From Ulota crispa (lineage: Eukaryota; Streptophyta; Bryopsida; Orthotrichales; Orthotrichaceae), in assembly GCA_963920765.1 (NCBI GenBank), contig OY987243.1, positions 17,732,001 through 17,796,000 on the forward strand: a stretch of DNA of 64,000 bases, read 5' to 3'. The notes below the pieces were generated by a model, which was given only the letters and a program-made list of their open reading frames with translations, was not told where the DNA came from and made no database searches. Each line of letters opens with the position of its first letter. The first letter of the stretch is position 1. This document shows, piece after piece, positions 48,613 through 61,733 of this stretch. Both the position numbers and the translations under genes were made by a program.

Positions 48613-49537
48613 CTATTGACTATGTTCATTACTTGTTTGAGTGGCTGGAGGAAGCGGCAATGATTTTTCTCTTCCTCCACGGACTGTTCTTGCTGGTCCT
48701 TGGCCAGTCTCCCTCCTTGAAAGCACTGGCATTGGACTCTTTTGTCCCTTCTCGGTTGATGCTGCCTGCAATTGGTGTAGTGCCGACACTAGATTGATTG
48801 CTTTTGTCACTTGAAGAAACAATATACCAACTCTCTGTAGTGGAAGTCCTAGGCATGTCAAGAACGGCTTGAGGCATTGTAAATTTAGACTTGATTGGCT
48901 CTTTATCAATGGACTTTGCTGCATTGGATACACTGCTCCCCTCCTCGACAACGACATTGGCAACAACAACATCGGCAACGTTTCTTGAGATGGGAGGGAT
49001 TGGAGAAACTCCTCCAATGTTTGCGTGTCATCTGCTACACTTTTGTTTTTTTTTGTCATGGTGGCAGTCCTCCTCCTCACCCGCCGTTGCATAATAGGGC
49101 TGCACAATCCAAGTCTAGCCTTTGCGGCTGCCCTCCTAGCATCCTTCAAGCTCAATTGACCGGACATCATCAGGTCACATCCGTTGAATCAAACAATCAA
49201 TGTGTTCAGAGAATGCCGTTCGCTCCCTCCACCGCAAAATGTGACTTGTCTGAGCACAAAAGTCATATTTGGAGTTTCAATTGATAGGATTTACTGGCCA
49301 CATTTGACTCTTTCCAACTACAAAAATGCAATGCAAATACTCTATGTCTAAGCAATTCAAAATTCTCTTACGCTGCCTCTTAGTAGACTTGCAACTTAGA
49401 AGCCAGTTGTCAATTATTTTGGCTTCTGCTTCCAAATGCTTGGGAAAGTGACACGGTGTGCTTTTTATGAATGCCATTTCCTTCCGTAATTCCACAGGCA
49501 GTTCCAACAACACACGTAGTTCAACCTCTCTTTCCAC
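48613..49537 (-). other. Open segments upstream of the transposase, unassigned
   Basis: 49537-49277 encodes a basic, Leu-rich segment (RKEMAFIKSTPCHFPKHLEA). 49170-48613 encodes a segment rich in Arg, Ser and Gln (SLKDARRAAAKARLGLC). They could be N-terminal coding sequence of the piggyBac-type element or unrelated. No domain is recognised. Confidence 0.3.
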
Positions 49538-50252
49538 CCCTCTTCTTATGTTGATTGCTTCTTATAGCCCGTCTATTTCCAATAACTCTACTACACGTCC
49601 TTGAGATATCTTTGTGGCAAATCTCCGCTCTCATGACTAGTGAAGGCAAGTAGTTGCTTTCCTCTATGGTTGCTCAAAGGCTTTGAAAAACCAAAACGGC
49701 GCACAATTGTGACAATCCGTGCCACAATCTGAACCCGGAACTTGCAATGATCTTGACGGCAACCCAAACTCTAAAACAATTGCACTCTATTTACAGACAA
49801 TGCCCCACTCCGTCCTCCATAATTTCTACAAGACAAAAAATCCAAGGCAACCATGTCTCTCTGTGGAAATCAAAAACACTACCTCATAGGCTCAAAGTAC
49901 TTTTGGCGCCAAAAATTGCAACTTAAATCCACTTTAGCCAAGTTGGCTTTGACCAACGGTCGGTCATCGCCCTTCCGCCATCATAAACCCAGGGTTTGGT
50001 CCGATAATGTCATTGATTGTTCTTATATGACCGGTCAAAAATAAGAGGTTTCAAGATGTCCCAAAATTCAATTTCTCCTCCAAATCTAGGAAATTATTAG
50101 ATTTTTGTAGATATTAACTCATATGAAAGGTGATCAAAATATGCACAATCTTTATTTGGACCAAAACCTTAATTGGGTGTTTGAAATACAAGATTTTATC
50201 CCTTGAAAAACACAAAAGACACTATCTGTCCTCCGTGACACTTTCGGGTTAA

Positions 50253-52800
50253 ACTGCCTTGCAATTGCATAATCTATATAAAAACAACTAGTAGTAATAA
50301 AATGAGTAAAATACCACTCCTTTCATTCTTTTAAAATTCTTTAATTCTTTCTTTTTTGCCTCTCTATTCCACCACGAATCTACCTTTTCATATATGCTAT
50401 TTCACATTATTTCAATCTAAGTGGTGCAAAAACATTTTGTATAAAAATGCATTTTCTAAGTTACATTAAAATATAGTGCTCCTGTAACTAAATTACACAA
50501 CCAAAGCATGTTGATATGAATTACATTAGTTTTTCACACTATTCTGATGAAAATCTCTCTATCATGTAAATACTTGTTACATATTTATGTTTGTGTTGAT
50601 TTCAAAAAATCAATAGTTAAGGCAAAATGGGTGGTCGTGGTGAGAACCATAGTTTGGTAACAACACAGCGGCCATAGATTCCAGTGCGCTGTGCTGTCTT
50701 GTCATATGTACAGCTCAAAAATGGTATGTAGCGGGTTAGCTAGGCTAATTTTTTGCCTCACTAATTGCCAAGCCGTAGGCCACCATCACCACTCAACAAA
50801 TTTGATGGGGTTCAAATCTAGATCGGCGGGTGGTTAGAGACGACTACTTCTCTAGTCAACCAAGTCTACAACTTGGCAACTAAAAACAAGCGTTTGACGC
50901 TATTATATGTACACAAAGGCACGTGGCTACTTTACAATGGTGTTTATTTTGTAATTTAATCATTTTTGTATGTTTATTTAGATGTTTTGGAAGTCTCATG
51001 TATTTTGCCTTTGTTTGAATAAAAATACTAAGGTTTTAAAAATCAATGAGAAAAGTGTGAAAAGAAAAGGGGTTTGGCATCTATAGTGGAGTTAAGATGG
51101 AAAGGAGAATGAGCTGATATATCTCATCTTCCCTACCTTAGATAAGGTCAAAATTAAGGAGGAGAGATTCTTTAGTAAGTTGGAAGTTAATATATGAGTG
51201 TTGGTTGGAAAGTGGAAGAAATCCTGAAACTTTAAAGTGTGAATTTTTTTTGTGTATACTTGATTTTGAATTGAAATTTGAAGAAGTTGTTTTTTGTATG
51301 ATTACCTTTCCAAAATAAATTTGCAAGTTTGATTTGGAATTGTGATGCAAAAGTTATGCGTGTTTGAATTTTGAAATTAAAAAGTCAAACTATGAAGAAA
51401 GGTTAAGACTTTAACAAACTATAGTTTATGATTTGTATATCATTTAGCAACAATATTTTAAAAGAGTGTTTATATTAATCTTAGCTTTTTAAAAAGATCT
51501 TAAATTTGAGAATTGAAGCTTGGAAGAGAAAGTTATGGAGGTGTAAAAGATTTGAGATGGCTCTTTTTTTTTTGGGAGAAGGCCAAAACTTTGGAGAGCT
51601 ACAATTTTTGGAGAGTATGAAATTTTTTTTTCAAATGTTTAGAATTCATAGCTTGTTGTCATAGCTTTTCAAATTGTCTTTAATTTTACTGAAGAAGTTA
51701 TAGTGTGTAGGAGTTGAGGATTTGGGTGCTGTCTAAAAAATTAAGATCCACACTTTAATTGATTAGGAATTTTGAACAGAGTTTTATTTTGAAGTGAAAA
51801 TTTTATGAGTTGTAGCCAATGATATCATCTTTTTAAATTAATATCATATTTCTATGGGTGATGTGTAGAACAAAAGTTGTAGAGGTTTATAAAGGCAATG
51901 TTTAATTTGCAAGGAGGAAGAAGAGCCTTTACTTTGAATCCGCATAACTTTTGGATGGTAGCTTAGATTAAATTGAAATTTAAAAAGATGTTAGAAAGTT
52001 AGAAGAGATTTTTAAAATGCTATAACACTTAGCATTTGGATCTTTGAGCCATCTGTAGCACTAGATAGAACGTCGTAGCCTTTCTAGAATTTGGTATTTG
52101 TGATTTTTTCCATTGTTTTTATTAAAACATAAAGACTTGAAAACGTGTAGACTTGAAAATGTATAGATTTGAAGATCTAAATATATGAAGACTTCAATAG
52201 GAATACTTTAGATTTATTTTTTATGTATGTGTGGAATGTAGCTTTATTATTCCTAGCCGGTTTTGAAAGCTCATTTGTTAGTTCATTTTCATTTTGATTT
52301 GTAAACCTTGTTGCAGGTAATTTGGGTTAAACCAAACTTAATCTTGTTTATTGTTGTGGTGACAAAGTGAAATTGATTACCCACATGGTTGAGACTTGCT
52401 CTATTTTTACGATTTGGATTTGGAGTTTTGACCAGCACATCGTGAATTTGATTTTAAGATCCCGTCATACAGATGGTAACTCTTGTCTGCTGTCCTGATC
52501 TATTTGTCTCATATCTAGTGGACTCTTATCCATACCTTGACCCATATATCCCTAGAGCCAGCCACATGATAAGCCAACGGAAGACTGAAGACTAAAGATT
52601 TGAAGAATGAAGATCAAGACCGACAACAATTCTTAGTCAACAATGCACAATCGCAGCAAGACACCCTGCGTGTTTCCAACGCGTATTTTTCTCAACTCGA
52701 CAATGCTCCTCTAGAAGCGGCGCTACGCTGCTGCAATAGGATTTGAAGTTCAAAATACATGAATGTCAAAAATTTGTCACTGTTGCAAGCTCAAGAGTAC
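50253..52800. other. AT-rich non-coding DNA left of the LINE
   Basis: No coding region supported. The texture (GAAGTTATAG, GTTGTAG phrases repeated with long AT stretches) may be the remains of a retroelement non-coding region, but no terminal repeats were found. Confidence 0.35.
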
Positions 52801-53599
52801 TGTAGCTAGTCAGGAACAACATGTGGAAAGCCGATGACCACAAAGGATCCACTTGTTCAAGATTGGCCAAGAAATTTAGGGTTAGTAAGAGACAAATACG
52901 TAGAGAAACATTATTTAGAATCTATAGCTAACAGTAGATGGATACTGCTAAAGCCCCATGGCGTCACAACAACTGGAAACGGCATGTACGCTGCCATTAA
53001 TACGTATGGAGGAACAAATGAAGGTTCTTTTGCCAGATACTGAAGACAAAAAACCGGAGGAGCAACTTCCAGAGCCAAGGGAGTCCCAGAAAAAAGGGCC
53101 AATACTGTTGTCACCAAAAGAGCTCGGATGAGGAGACCCGTCATATAAAACAGCAATGGAAAGCCCAGCCTCGACAGATGAGGCAGCAAAAAAGCAAAAG
53201 AAACCATATATAGATCAAAACTAGAAGCCCCTACTCGCAATACCAGTGAAACAACTCGAGGAGCTGAGAGAAGCCAAACATGTAAGATACAAGTGTCTGG
53301 TATGCGAGCAAGTCTAATGCGCACCACTAGATTATTCTAACCTACTAAAATTCCTTTGCATACACATTAGAGACTCATTTCTTTCATTACAAAGGCAAAA
53401 GGCCAATTCAGACTAGAGTTTCCAAATGAAATGGGTGCACAAAAAATGCACAGTCATTGACAACCTGAGTTGAGGAGGGAAAACGCTGCAATTTGATCAA
53501 TGGCACGACCTCTTTGCCGCAAGATTTGGAACGCTACCTGCAGCACATAGACGCAAAATAGAGGTTTCAATCAAGGTACAATTCTCATAACTAGACCAT

Positions 53600-53911
53600 T
53601 TCCTGGAAACTGAAACTTGGCTAAGAAGCTTGGGAGGGATGATTGGCAAAGTCACATCATTGGAAGACTTTCACGCGGCCAATAAGAGGCCCTCAAGACC
53701 AATTGTAAATGTAGTGCCGCACAACATAGCAAAACTACCCAAAGTACTAAAGATACTAGTGCTTAGGGATAAAGCTAAGGTAGCAGAGCAATACAAACAA
53801 AGAGTATTATATACTGGCTTGCCAAACCAATACTGTCAATGCCGGAGGTTTGAACACAAAACAAGGGACTACCTGCTTGGAAAAAAGAGAACGCCTTTGG
53901 AGACAGCATAA
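53600..53911 (+). pseudogene. LINE ORF1 fragment with zinc knuckle
   Basis: Open segment with LGGMIGKVTSLEDFHAAN, followed by an arginine/valine region and a knuckle-like YCQCRRFEHKTRDY. This is the layout of plant LINE ORF1 proteins (DUF4283-like part followed by CX2CX4HX4C), which bind the element RNA. The last Cys of the knuckle is replaced by Tyr. Related but more broken frames lie at 52834-53600. Confidence 0.65.
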
Positions 53912-54949
53912 GAGACAGAGAAATGTAAGCAACCATGGTTAGAAGAAGACTAGATGCAAGAATAAGACGATTTTACCATGGTAAAGGGCAATAAATTGAG
54001 AAGGAAGGGCAAGACAACATGGAGGGAGGTGGTGCGGCCAAAGGCATCGGCAATAGAAACACCAATCTACCCAATGAGCAGCATCGGAATAGAGAGGAAT
54101 AGATACAAGCCCTTAGACAAATAGACAGAGGATATGGATACCTTGAAGGTCCAGGGAGAGAGAAGACTGGAGCTACCCATGGAAGAATTTCCAACACTCA
54201 TTGTAGAATTCACTCTCCAGCTAAAGAAGTTCCAGCGCATGGAAAGACCCAACAGACAGCAAGGAAGCGTAGGGGAGGGTAATTTTGAACCCAAAGGCTC
54301 GTTAGGAGGAAAGTTCTGGGAACATGAAAAACAAGAGAGATCATCTTCACAACTAATAGCAGATTTTTGGGAGTCTTTACTAGACAAAGATCTGAAGGAC
54401 GCATTCCAAATGAGGAACGACCCAGCCAAGACACCAAGCGGGAAATACCTTACTGTTTGGCCCTTAATTTACATGAAAATGGACCAAGACAAGACCTTCT
54501 TGTTAGGAAGAGGTGATGCACTCAGGCTAATTGACTTGGTGCCCATCTCGCTTGCACCACAGGAGTTGGGAGTCACTCTGCTGAAGGGTAGAATCCTCGC
54601 AAGTCTCAGAGAGAATATGCAAGAAAGAATTAGAAAACCACCAAGGTTACAACAATAGGACATAATCATCTAGATGGCGAGGTGGGATGGGGGCAAGTTT
54701 GTGCAATAACTCACAATTCTGGCATTGATACCGGTAGCACCAAAAACTAAAGCTAGCAAGGAATCAGTCACAGCATGGGCAAACTACAGCAGAATTTCCA
54801 AACTAGCAGGAGGTAAAAGCTACGAGATGGCAAACAAGCTATTCATAGAGTGGGCGGGACTCAAAGAGACAATTTTCACAGATGAAGAATGGGAGCCCGA
54901 AATGAACTCATCGCCGCAATAGCCTCTTAAAAAAGCAAGAGTATTAGGG

Positions 54950-57900
54950 AGCACACCAATAACACCAATAGTAGCATCAGCGGTGGTCAAGCTGGCTGTG
55001 AATCCACACCAGAGCCCGGCAGGGTCCTCAGCAACATGATGGAGGACGACCTCCGAATCACCTTGATGAACATTTGAGGAGCGGGTACAGGAACAAAGGG
55101 TGTCTAAAAACAAGTGCATATACGCAGATTGTTTGAAAAAATGACAACGCCACTACAAGTTGTATTATTACAGGAATATTGGATGATAGAGATTTGATGC
55201 AGGAACCAGAGCCGGAATCTTCCATTTTTAGGGGGACGCAAGCTCTGGAACCCGGCAATACAAGTCAATGACGCGGGCAGGTGGAGGGTTGGAACGCCAC
55301 TACTACTAGCACCGGAAATCTCAAACCGTATCACAGCCAAGGCTATTATCGTACCAGGTAGAGTGTAATACGTGAACATCAAATTAGAAAACAACATAGT
55401 GGTAACGATAATAAACATTTATGCTCATTGCACTACCAAAGAGAAAAAAGCACTATGGGATGCAATAGTGGAAGCAGACGTACCTAGGGAGGAGCACATC
55501 ATAGTTGGGGATTTTAACAGGACTAAAGAACCAGCTGACAGATTGAGGCATGCAAGAATAAGCCAAAACGTAGTACGTAGTGAGAGGACGGCATGGGCAA
55601 GGCTGATGGACCACTACGGAGTGCTTGACGTGTCACACATAGATAGCATAAGGGCAACCACAAAAAAACATTTCACATGGGACAATGGCCAAGCAGGTGA
55701 GCAACGTAGAAGTGCATGAATAGATCGCTTCTACATCTCAAAGCAGCTTAGCGACCAGGGAGGAGTGCTGCATATACACCCACACACTAAGGTTTCAGAG
55801 CATGCTTTGATATCCCTCAAATTGCTCCCACTAAGACAAAAAGAAATAAAGAGAAGTAGCATGCAAGCCTCAATTTGGACGTGCAAGAAACATCAAGAAC
55901 AGATGATCAAGGCACGGGAGGAGCATGAATAAGAAGAAGGCAAAACAAGGCTAGAAAAGATAAGGGCAGCTCAAATCAGGGTGGCAGAGCTAGCAGTCCG
56001 CCTAGTTAAAGAAAGGAAGAGCAAAAGATATAAAACAGAAAGAGCAGCAATAAAGAGAGTCAAGGAAGCAAAAGACTACCTCATCAAATATCTTCAAGAC
56101 CCAAGAGCTACAACTTCTTGGAATGCAGCCAAGACCAAGCTACACAACATATCATTGACAATATTAGACAAAAACTATCGCAAAGCCTCAGCTAACTAGT
56201 CCAGGAAGGGAAACAAGTGCACCAAAGCCTTCTTCAACTCTGTAAGGGACAAAAAAGGCAGAATATACATCCCCTAGCTTGAGGTGAATGGAGTGTTACA
56301 CCCGACGCAGCAAAAAAAGCTAATAGCAGTGACGAACTTCTACAAGCAATTGTATATAGAGGATCCAATCTCAGAAAACTGCCTCGCAGCACGCAAAGAA
56401 GTGCTCAAAAGTGTACCTATTGTGCTCATAGATTGTTACAATGCAAGGCTAGTACAGCCGATATCGTTGTATGAGGTCAAAGAAGCCAGGAAGGCTCTCT
56501 TGACGGAAAAGGCTTCTGGAGACAATGGGATACCAATGAAAGTATACATGAACACACTAGGGGATATGGACACAGATATATTTCAGACAGTGATAGAAGA
56601 ACTGGAAGTTGGAGACCTAGGAGAACACTTGAGCAAATGCATCATTACCCTCATACACAAGGAGAGAGATACATGCAAGATCACAAATTATAGGCCAATT
56701 ACGCTGCTAGGTTCTTTCTATAAATTGGTAGCGAAAGTGCTGGCAAGGCGGCTACAAGGAATATTGGCAAAAATCACCCAGCCAAACCAAACAAGATTTG
56801 TACAAGGAAGACGTATAGTGGACAATATCTTCCTTGCACAAGAATCAATCCACTATGCGGACCACTCAGGCCAAAACCTCGTCTTACTGCTTCTTGACTT
56901 CAAGAAAGCTTATGATAGGATCAGCTAGGATTACATAGAGGAGACACTAGCAAAACTAGGGTTTCATAGTGATTTCATCAGGAGTGTCAGGGCGCTTTAC
57001 AAGAATGCCACATCAGTAGTATTGGTCAATGGAGAACAAGGGGAAACATTTGAGTTAACTTGCTCAGTGAGGCAGGGATGCCTACTAGCTCCATTCCTTT
57101 TCATAGTAGTCCTTGATTCACTAGGTTACATGATGGGCAATCCAAAACACCAGGTGGAGGGATTTGAGCTGCCAAACAGAAGCATACTCTTGGACGCATC
57201 CTACACTAATGATACGGTTGTATATTTGCAGGAATCACCAAAAAACCTAGATCAAGCCTACAGAGTTTTAGACCAATTTTGCACAGCTTCAAGCTCACGC
57301 ATTAATTGGGATAAGACTCATGCAATTTGGGCTTTGGTGAGACCCAAACCCTTTGACTGGGGCAAGCAAAAGGGTTTGAGATGGACACTCAAAAGGCAGG
57401 AGGTAGATACTTAGGGCCTTTGATAGGCTTCAGACTTGACAAATGGGCAAACATTGAACCTCTAATTATACTACTTCAAAAGAAGCTTAGGGCATGGGCT
57501 TCAAAAAAACTCTCTTTGGCAGGGAGAATACAGATTTGTAACCAGGTATTGTTGGCTACTTGCTGGTATACAACAACATGTTGTAGCTTAAGTAAACAAA
57601 CTTGTGATAAAATCAAGACATTATTGAGAACGTACGCATGGTCTGGGAAGGACAAAGGAAGAACATATTCCAAAGTGAAATGGAATTCAGCAATACTACC
57701 ACTACAGGAAGGCGGCATCAAGCTACTAGACCCACACCTCCAAACACAGGCACTTATTACAAAACTAGTGATTAGAGGACTGGTGTCAAGGAAAGAGCCT
57801 TGGAAAGTACTAATGAAGGACAAAATCTTCAAAAGTAGACCCGTGGGAGATTCAAGATGGCACCAAGCCCTAGACTGGCTCTTTGCAGGAAAAGGCGTGA

Positions 57901-59100
57901 TGAAGACAAAGGAGCTCTCCCCATTAATGCAAGCATGTTTCAGAGCTTTTGTGGATATAAAAGGGAACGTGATAAGAGCAGAACCAAAAGAAAAGGAGCA
58001 AATACTCAAACAGCCTTTATACGGAAATCCTCAAATTATTGAGGCAGATTATATTCCACTGGAATTTGGCAACAATTTGGGATTACACTTATGGGCCAAA
58101 GCAGGGATACAAAGAATCTCAGATATCTGGAATCAAAAAGGGGATGATTGGCTCTTGCTTCAGGAGATCAAGCAAAAGCTACCAGCATAGGGCGCAGCTG
58201 CCCAGTGCATAGCGGAAAAAAGACAACTCTCAATTAGACACATACCATGGGATCCAAGGGAAAGGAAAACAAGATGGAGGAAGGGCGAGTGGGCTTATAG
58301 CAGAGCAAAAGACGCGTTCTACTTCATAGTGCACATAGGACCGGATGAGACTTTGTCCTCAAAATTCATCAGAAAGAGCAGCGCAGGGATCTTAGAGGAA
58401 TTACCTCCCTCGAGCCCCTTCTTGGAAGGACCCATGCACCCGGCTAGGATGGTGCTATGGAATGCAGAACTTAAGTCGTTTGCACGCTGCAATCCACTTG
58501 CAAAGCCGGAGGACAACTACAAAGTATGGGCATACCCAAAGAACACCATCTCAGACTTACGATGGGACCTTGCTGAGTGGACATGGACAGAGATATGGAA
58601 GATGAAGCAGGCGCCGTTTTTTTGCTATCAAGCTAAACGCGGCTATACATATTGGCTCAAGGACGTAGGCAAGAAGCCCACGAGCACAACGGAGCTAGAG
58701 AGATGGGGATACACGGCTGAGCAGACAAAGTCACTATACAGATTCCTATGGCATGGCGCCAAACCAAGGAAGGAGGCAATATTTAACTGGATTGCCCTAA
58801 ATAAAGGGCTGCTCACGAGAGACATGTTAAGATACTCACGCAAGTTATACAATCCAAGCTGTGGCATGTGCACATGCATGGTGGAGACAATGGTGCATCT
58901 CTTCTGGGACTGCCCATTTGCACGAGAGGTGTGGAGGAGATTCAATCTTGCAGCCAAAGGAAGCATGGCCCTAGAGATATTAGAAGTAGAGACAGCCCTA
59001 ACGAGAGACTTTACAATAAGCTGCTCAGGTCCAATATGCAAATACATGTATAGGTACCAGCCATGTGACATATTGCAAATGTGTGTGTTATGACAAATAT
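54950..59100 (+). pseudogene. LINE ORF2: endonuclease, reverse transcriptase, zf-RVT (decayed)
   Basis: AP-endonuclease part about 55050-55900: INIYAHCTTKEKKALW, VGDFNR (55504-55521), and SEHALI where SDH is usual. Reverse transcriptase about 56280-57800: KASGDNGIPMKVY, CKITNYRPITLLGSFYKLVA, RFVQGRRIVDNIFLAQE, LLDFKKAYDRI, SVRQGCLLAPFLF, and YTND at 57202-57213 where FADD/YADD is expected. GGRYLGPLIGF and SLAGRIQICNQVL follow. zf-RVT about 58740-58960: CGMCTCMVETMVHLFWDCPF. Internal stops include 55717-55719, 56197-56199, 56926-56928 and 58188-58190. The frame changes between about 57375 and 57410. The enzyme copies LINE RNA into nicked DNA in intact relatives; this copy is inactive. Confidence 0.88.
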
Positions 59101-59330
59101 GGAACGCATGGTATTCCAAGATTTTTTTGCAAACTTTGATCAATGGAGAACAAGTACTAGGGACAACCTGGGTCTCTATGCTACATGCAAGGAAGGCAAT
59201 CTAGAGGACTTTCCACAAAAATACTAGTAACATTGAGAAACTAGGAGAGCTAGAATCCATTTTTTCAGGGGAATGGTCGCCCCAATTTTGTCTCAAAGGA
59301 GATGGCGTGTACAATTACACCCCTCCTTTA

Positions 59331-60126
59331 TTGTTTAAACACTTTTGTTATCAATACAACCGCCTAAGGCGAGTCACAAGGCACATCCCCACAGGCCAAA
59401 AGGCATTTCATGGTATGAATCACAAACGAGCTTATACTACCAAATAAGCACAAAATTATTTGCACAATGGGTCAAAGATACCATTTAGTTTTACAATGTA
59501 GAGTGTGCAATTTTTTTGAAGTAAACTAAATGTACCAATAAAAAATGAGTCTTTGAGTATTTTTGCTTTGGCAACAATTCTTTGAGTATTACTAATGAGT
59601 AAAAACAATTTATTAATATCTAAAAAACAAACATATGTATACATGTGTAAAATAAATGATATTGTCACGAAGGTTACTTGGACCTTTTAGTCAAACTTGA
59701 AGGTTTCAAAAGAATATGTAGTTTTTTATTCATTACATAATGAAGCTGGTGTCCATTAACAACCAAAGGTCCCAATTTTTTTGGTAGAATAGAGCATGGT
59801 TCATTATAAGGTTTAATAAGGAGAAATATTGTAGAGTTGATGTGTGAATAAAAGTTGTTGGTTTTGAACTCCAATTAGTAGTGTTTGAGAACTTTTTTGG
59901 ACTTCACAAGCTGAAATTTGACATTTTCTATATTCAACTAAATTTTTGCTGATTATGCTAGATATGTTTCTATTTTTATAGTTTAGTATATTATATTTAA
60001 AATTTTAATTAAAATCTAACCAATTTTTTTATCTGCAATTTCAAAATGCAACCAATCTTTTTCCCAATTCTACTGGCTAAGAATCAAACGTTGGTTTTTA
60101 GCGCACACATAATTATACTTAATTAT
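59331..60126. other. AT-rich spacer between LINE and MITE
   Basis: Short frames only. May include the 3' end of the LINE (to about 59420). Nothing else seen. Confidence 0.4.
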
Positions 60127-60431
60127 AAGGAAAATTTTGTGGATACCCTTGAAGTTTGCATTATTTTCATAGATACCCCTGTTTTTTCTGAAATATCACA
60201 AATACCTTTGGACCAAAAATTTGAGGCGTTTTTTTTGTTATGCATGTCACTTCTTTCTTCTTTTGTGCACACACTTCTTCTTTCTTGCTATGCATGCGTA
60301 CAAAGGAAGAAGGAAAGTACACAACAAAACAAACTCCTAATTTTTTTGGTCCAAGGGTATTTGTGATATTTCTGAAAAAGCATGGGTATCTATGAAAATA
60401 TTTCAAACTTCAGGGATATCCATGAAATTTG
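60127..60431. mobile_element. GGAAAATTTTGTGGATACCC-type foldback MITE, copy 2
   Basis: Second copy of the family at 13422-13731. It shares the TTTCATAGATACCC, CTGAAATATCACAAATACC, GCATGCGTAC and TCTATGAAAATATT blocks, with the two halves complementary to each other. It lies just left of the copia element. Confidence 0.76.
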
Positions 60432-60541
60432 GCTCGGTTTAATGCACATACTTCAATCTAGACCCTGCTCCTATCAAAGCTAAAAATAAAGGATGTTCTT
60501 AGCTGCCCCTCCTGACGAGCTGCCCAAGTTTGAGAGCATCT

Positions 60542-60821
60542 TGTTGAAAGGTTGGAATAGAGCATTAGGAGTTTGCTCTAGGCCAAAAGAAATATGCTAG
60601 GTGGGGTACTTAGCATTGGAGAGAGAGCACGTGGTAGGAAGCACCTCATAGAGAGGATCAGCCCATGAGAGTGGTTATCCCATATGGTTAGGTGAAAAGA
60701 GAGTGGTTGGGAGAGTATATAGATGAGAGGGTTTGAGAATCCTCTCATCTCTTCCATTTGTATCTTTTACATTTGAGTATGCCATGTGCGTCTTTACTCT
60801 TCTATCTTTCCTATGCTTCCA
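60542..60821 (+). repeat. Proposed 5' LTR of the copia element
   Basis: Starts TGTTGAAAGG and ends CCA. A TATATA box is at 60716-60721 and is followed by a plausible transcription start region. Two bases after the CA is GGTTATAGGCCCAG, which resembles, with mismatches, the initiator-Met tRNA primer-binding site of copia elements. The 3' LTR lies outside the window, so the boundaries cannot be checked here. Confidence 0.45.
60716..60721 (+). promoter_or_regulatory. TATA box in the proposed LTR
   Basis: TATATA about 105 bases before the proposed LTR end, in the position expected for the U3 promoter of a copia LTR. Confidence 0.45.
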
Positions 60822-61733
60822 ATAGGTTATAGGCCCAGAACTTAGAGTGTGGAGGTGTATTTTGATGAGTGGGAATCACATTTAAGGTACATCAGCCTTT
60901 AGATTTTGACCTTGTGCACTTGGAGGTCTTCTTTAGCTACCCTTTAGTGTTAGGGGTGTTTTGTTGTGAGATTGCTTACCATTTGAGCTACTTCAGCGCT
61001 TGTCCTATTTTGTGGAGCATTTGGAGGACTACTTGTGCTTGTTTTTTGCTTTGGGGTGCATTTGTTGTGGGAGAAGACCTTTGAGGAGCTTCATCTCTCT
61101 TTGCATGCCCTTTAGAGTCTTTGGAGATCTTGCTTTACCTTTTGGAGAGTGGCTGATCCTCATTTAGCTTGGTGGAACACCAAATTCGAGTTTGTGGAGG
61201 TGTGGACCTTGTTGGAGCTTGTTGGAAGATCTGATCTATCATATTGGAGGAGTTGATCCACTTTGGAGCTTGTTTGGAGATCCATTTGGTGTTGCACAAG
61301 TTTTTGGAAGAGTGGAGTTGATTTAGGTGGAGTTACACCACCAAAGTGCTTGTTTGAAGCACAACGAGGAGATTTGTGAGTTTGTACTTACTTTAGTTGG
61401 TTTCTACCCTTGCTTGAGGTTGTTTGCTCAAGTGGATGTATAGTATTTGCTCAAAGGGGGCTGAAATTGCAAGAAGTAAGTTTGAGGGTGAGGTTTGAGT
61501 GATAACCTCACATTTTGGGTAGATCTTGTGCTCCTTTGAGGGTTGGGTTGTATATTTCAGCCTCTTGTGTGAGGAGAAAGCTAAGATTTGCTTGGGAGGT
61601 GGTTGAATTGATTATTTCATCCCCTTGTGTGTAGAAAGAGCTATAGTTTACTTGTTTGGTGGTTGAACTTCTATTTGAGCCCCTTGCTATTTTCTTAGGA
61701 CATTGAGAGTGCTTTGAGTTGCATACTCTAACC

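Larger units (their letters stand above)
43856..50252 (-). mobile_element. Candidate piggyBac-type element enclosing the transposase relic
   Basis: The left boundary reads TTAACTCCTAAGTGACATGA (from 43856). The complement of the right boundary (TTAA at 50249-50252) reads TTAACCCGAAAGTGTCACGG. TTAA plus an AAGTG block is common to both, as expected of piggyBac terminal repeats around the minus-strand transposase at 45878-48267. The span (6.4 kb) includes an ACTAAGGTAG MITE and a local duplication, so it would have been enlarged by later insertions. The ends are short and imperfect; the boundaries are a proposal. Confidence 0.4.
52801..59330 (+). mobile_element. Decayed plant L1-type LINE
   Basis: The order ORF1 with zinc knuckle, AP-type endonuclease, reverse transcriptase and zf-RVT on one strand is that of plant non-LTR retrotransposons. 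Boundaries are approximate: no poly(A) tail or target duplication could be fixed. The coding strand is A-rich and broken by stops and at least one frame change. Confidence 0.82.
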
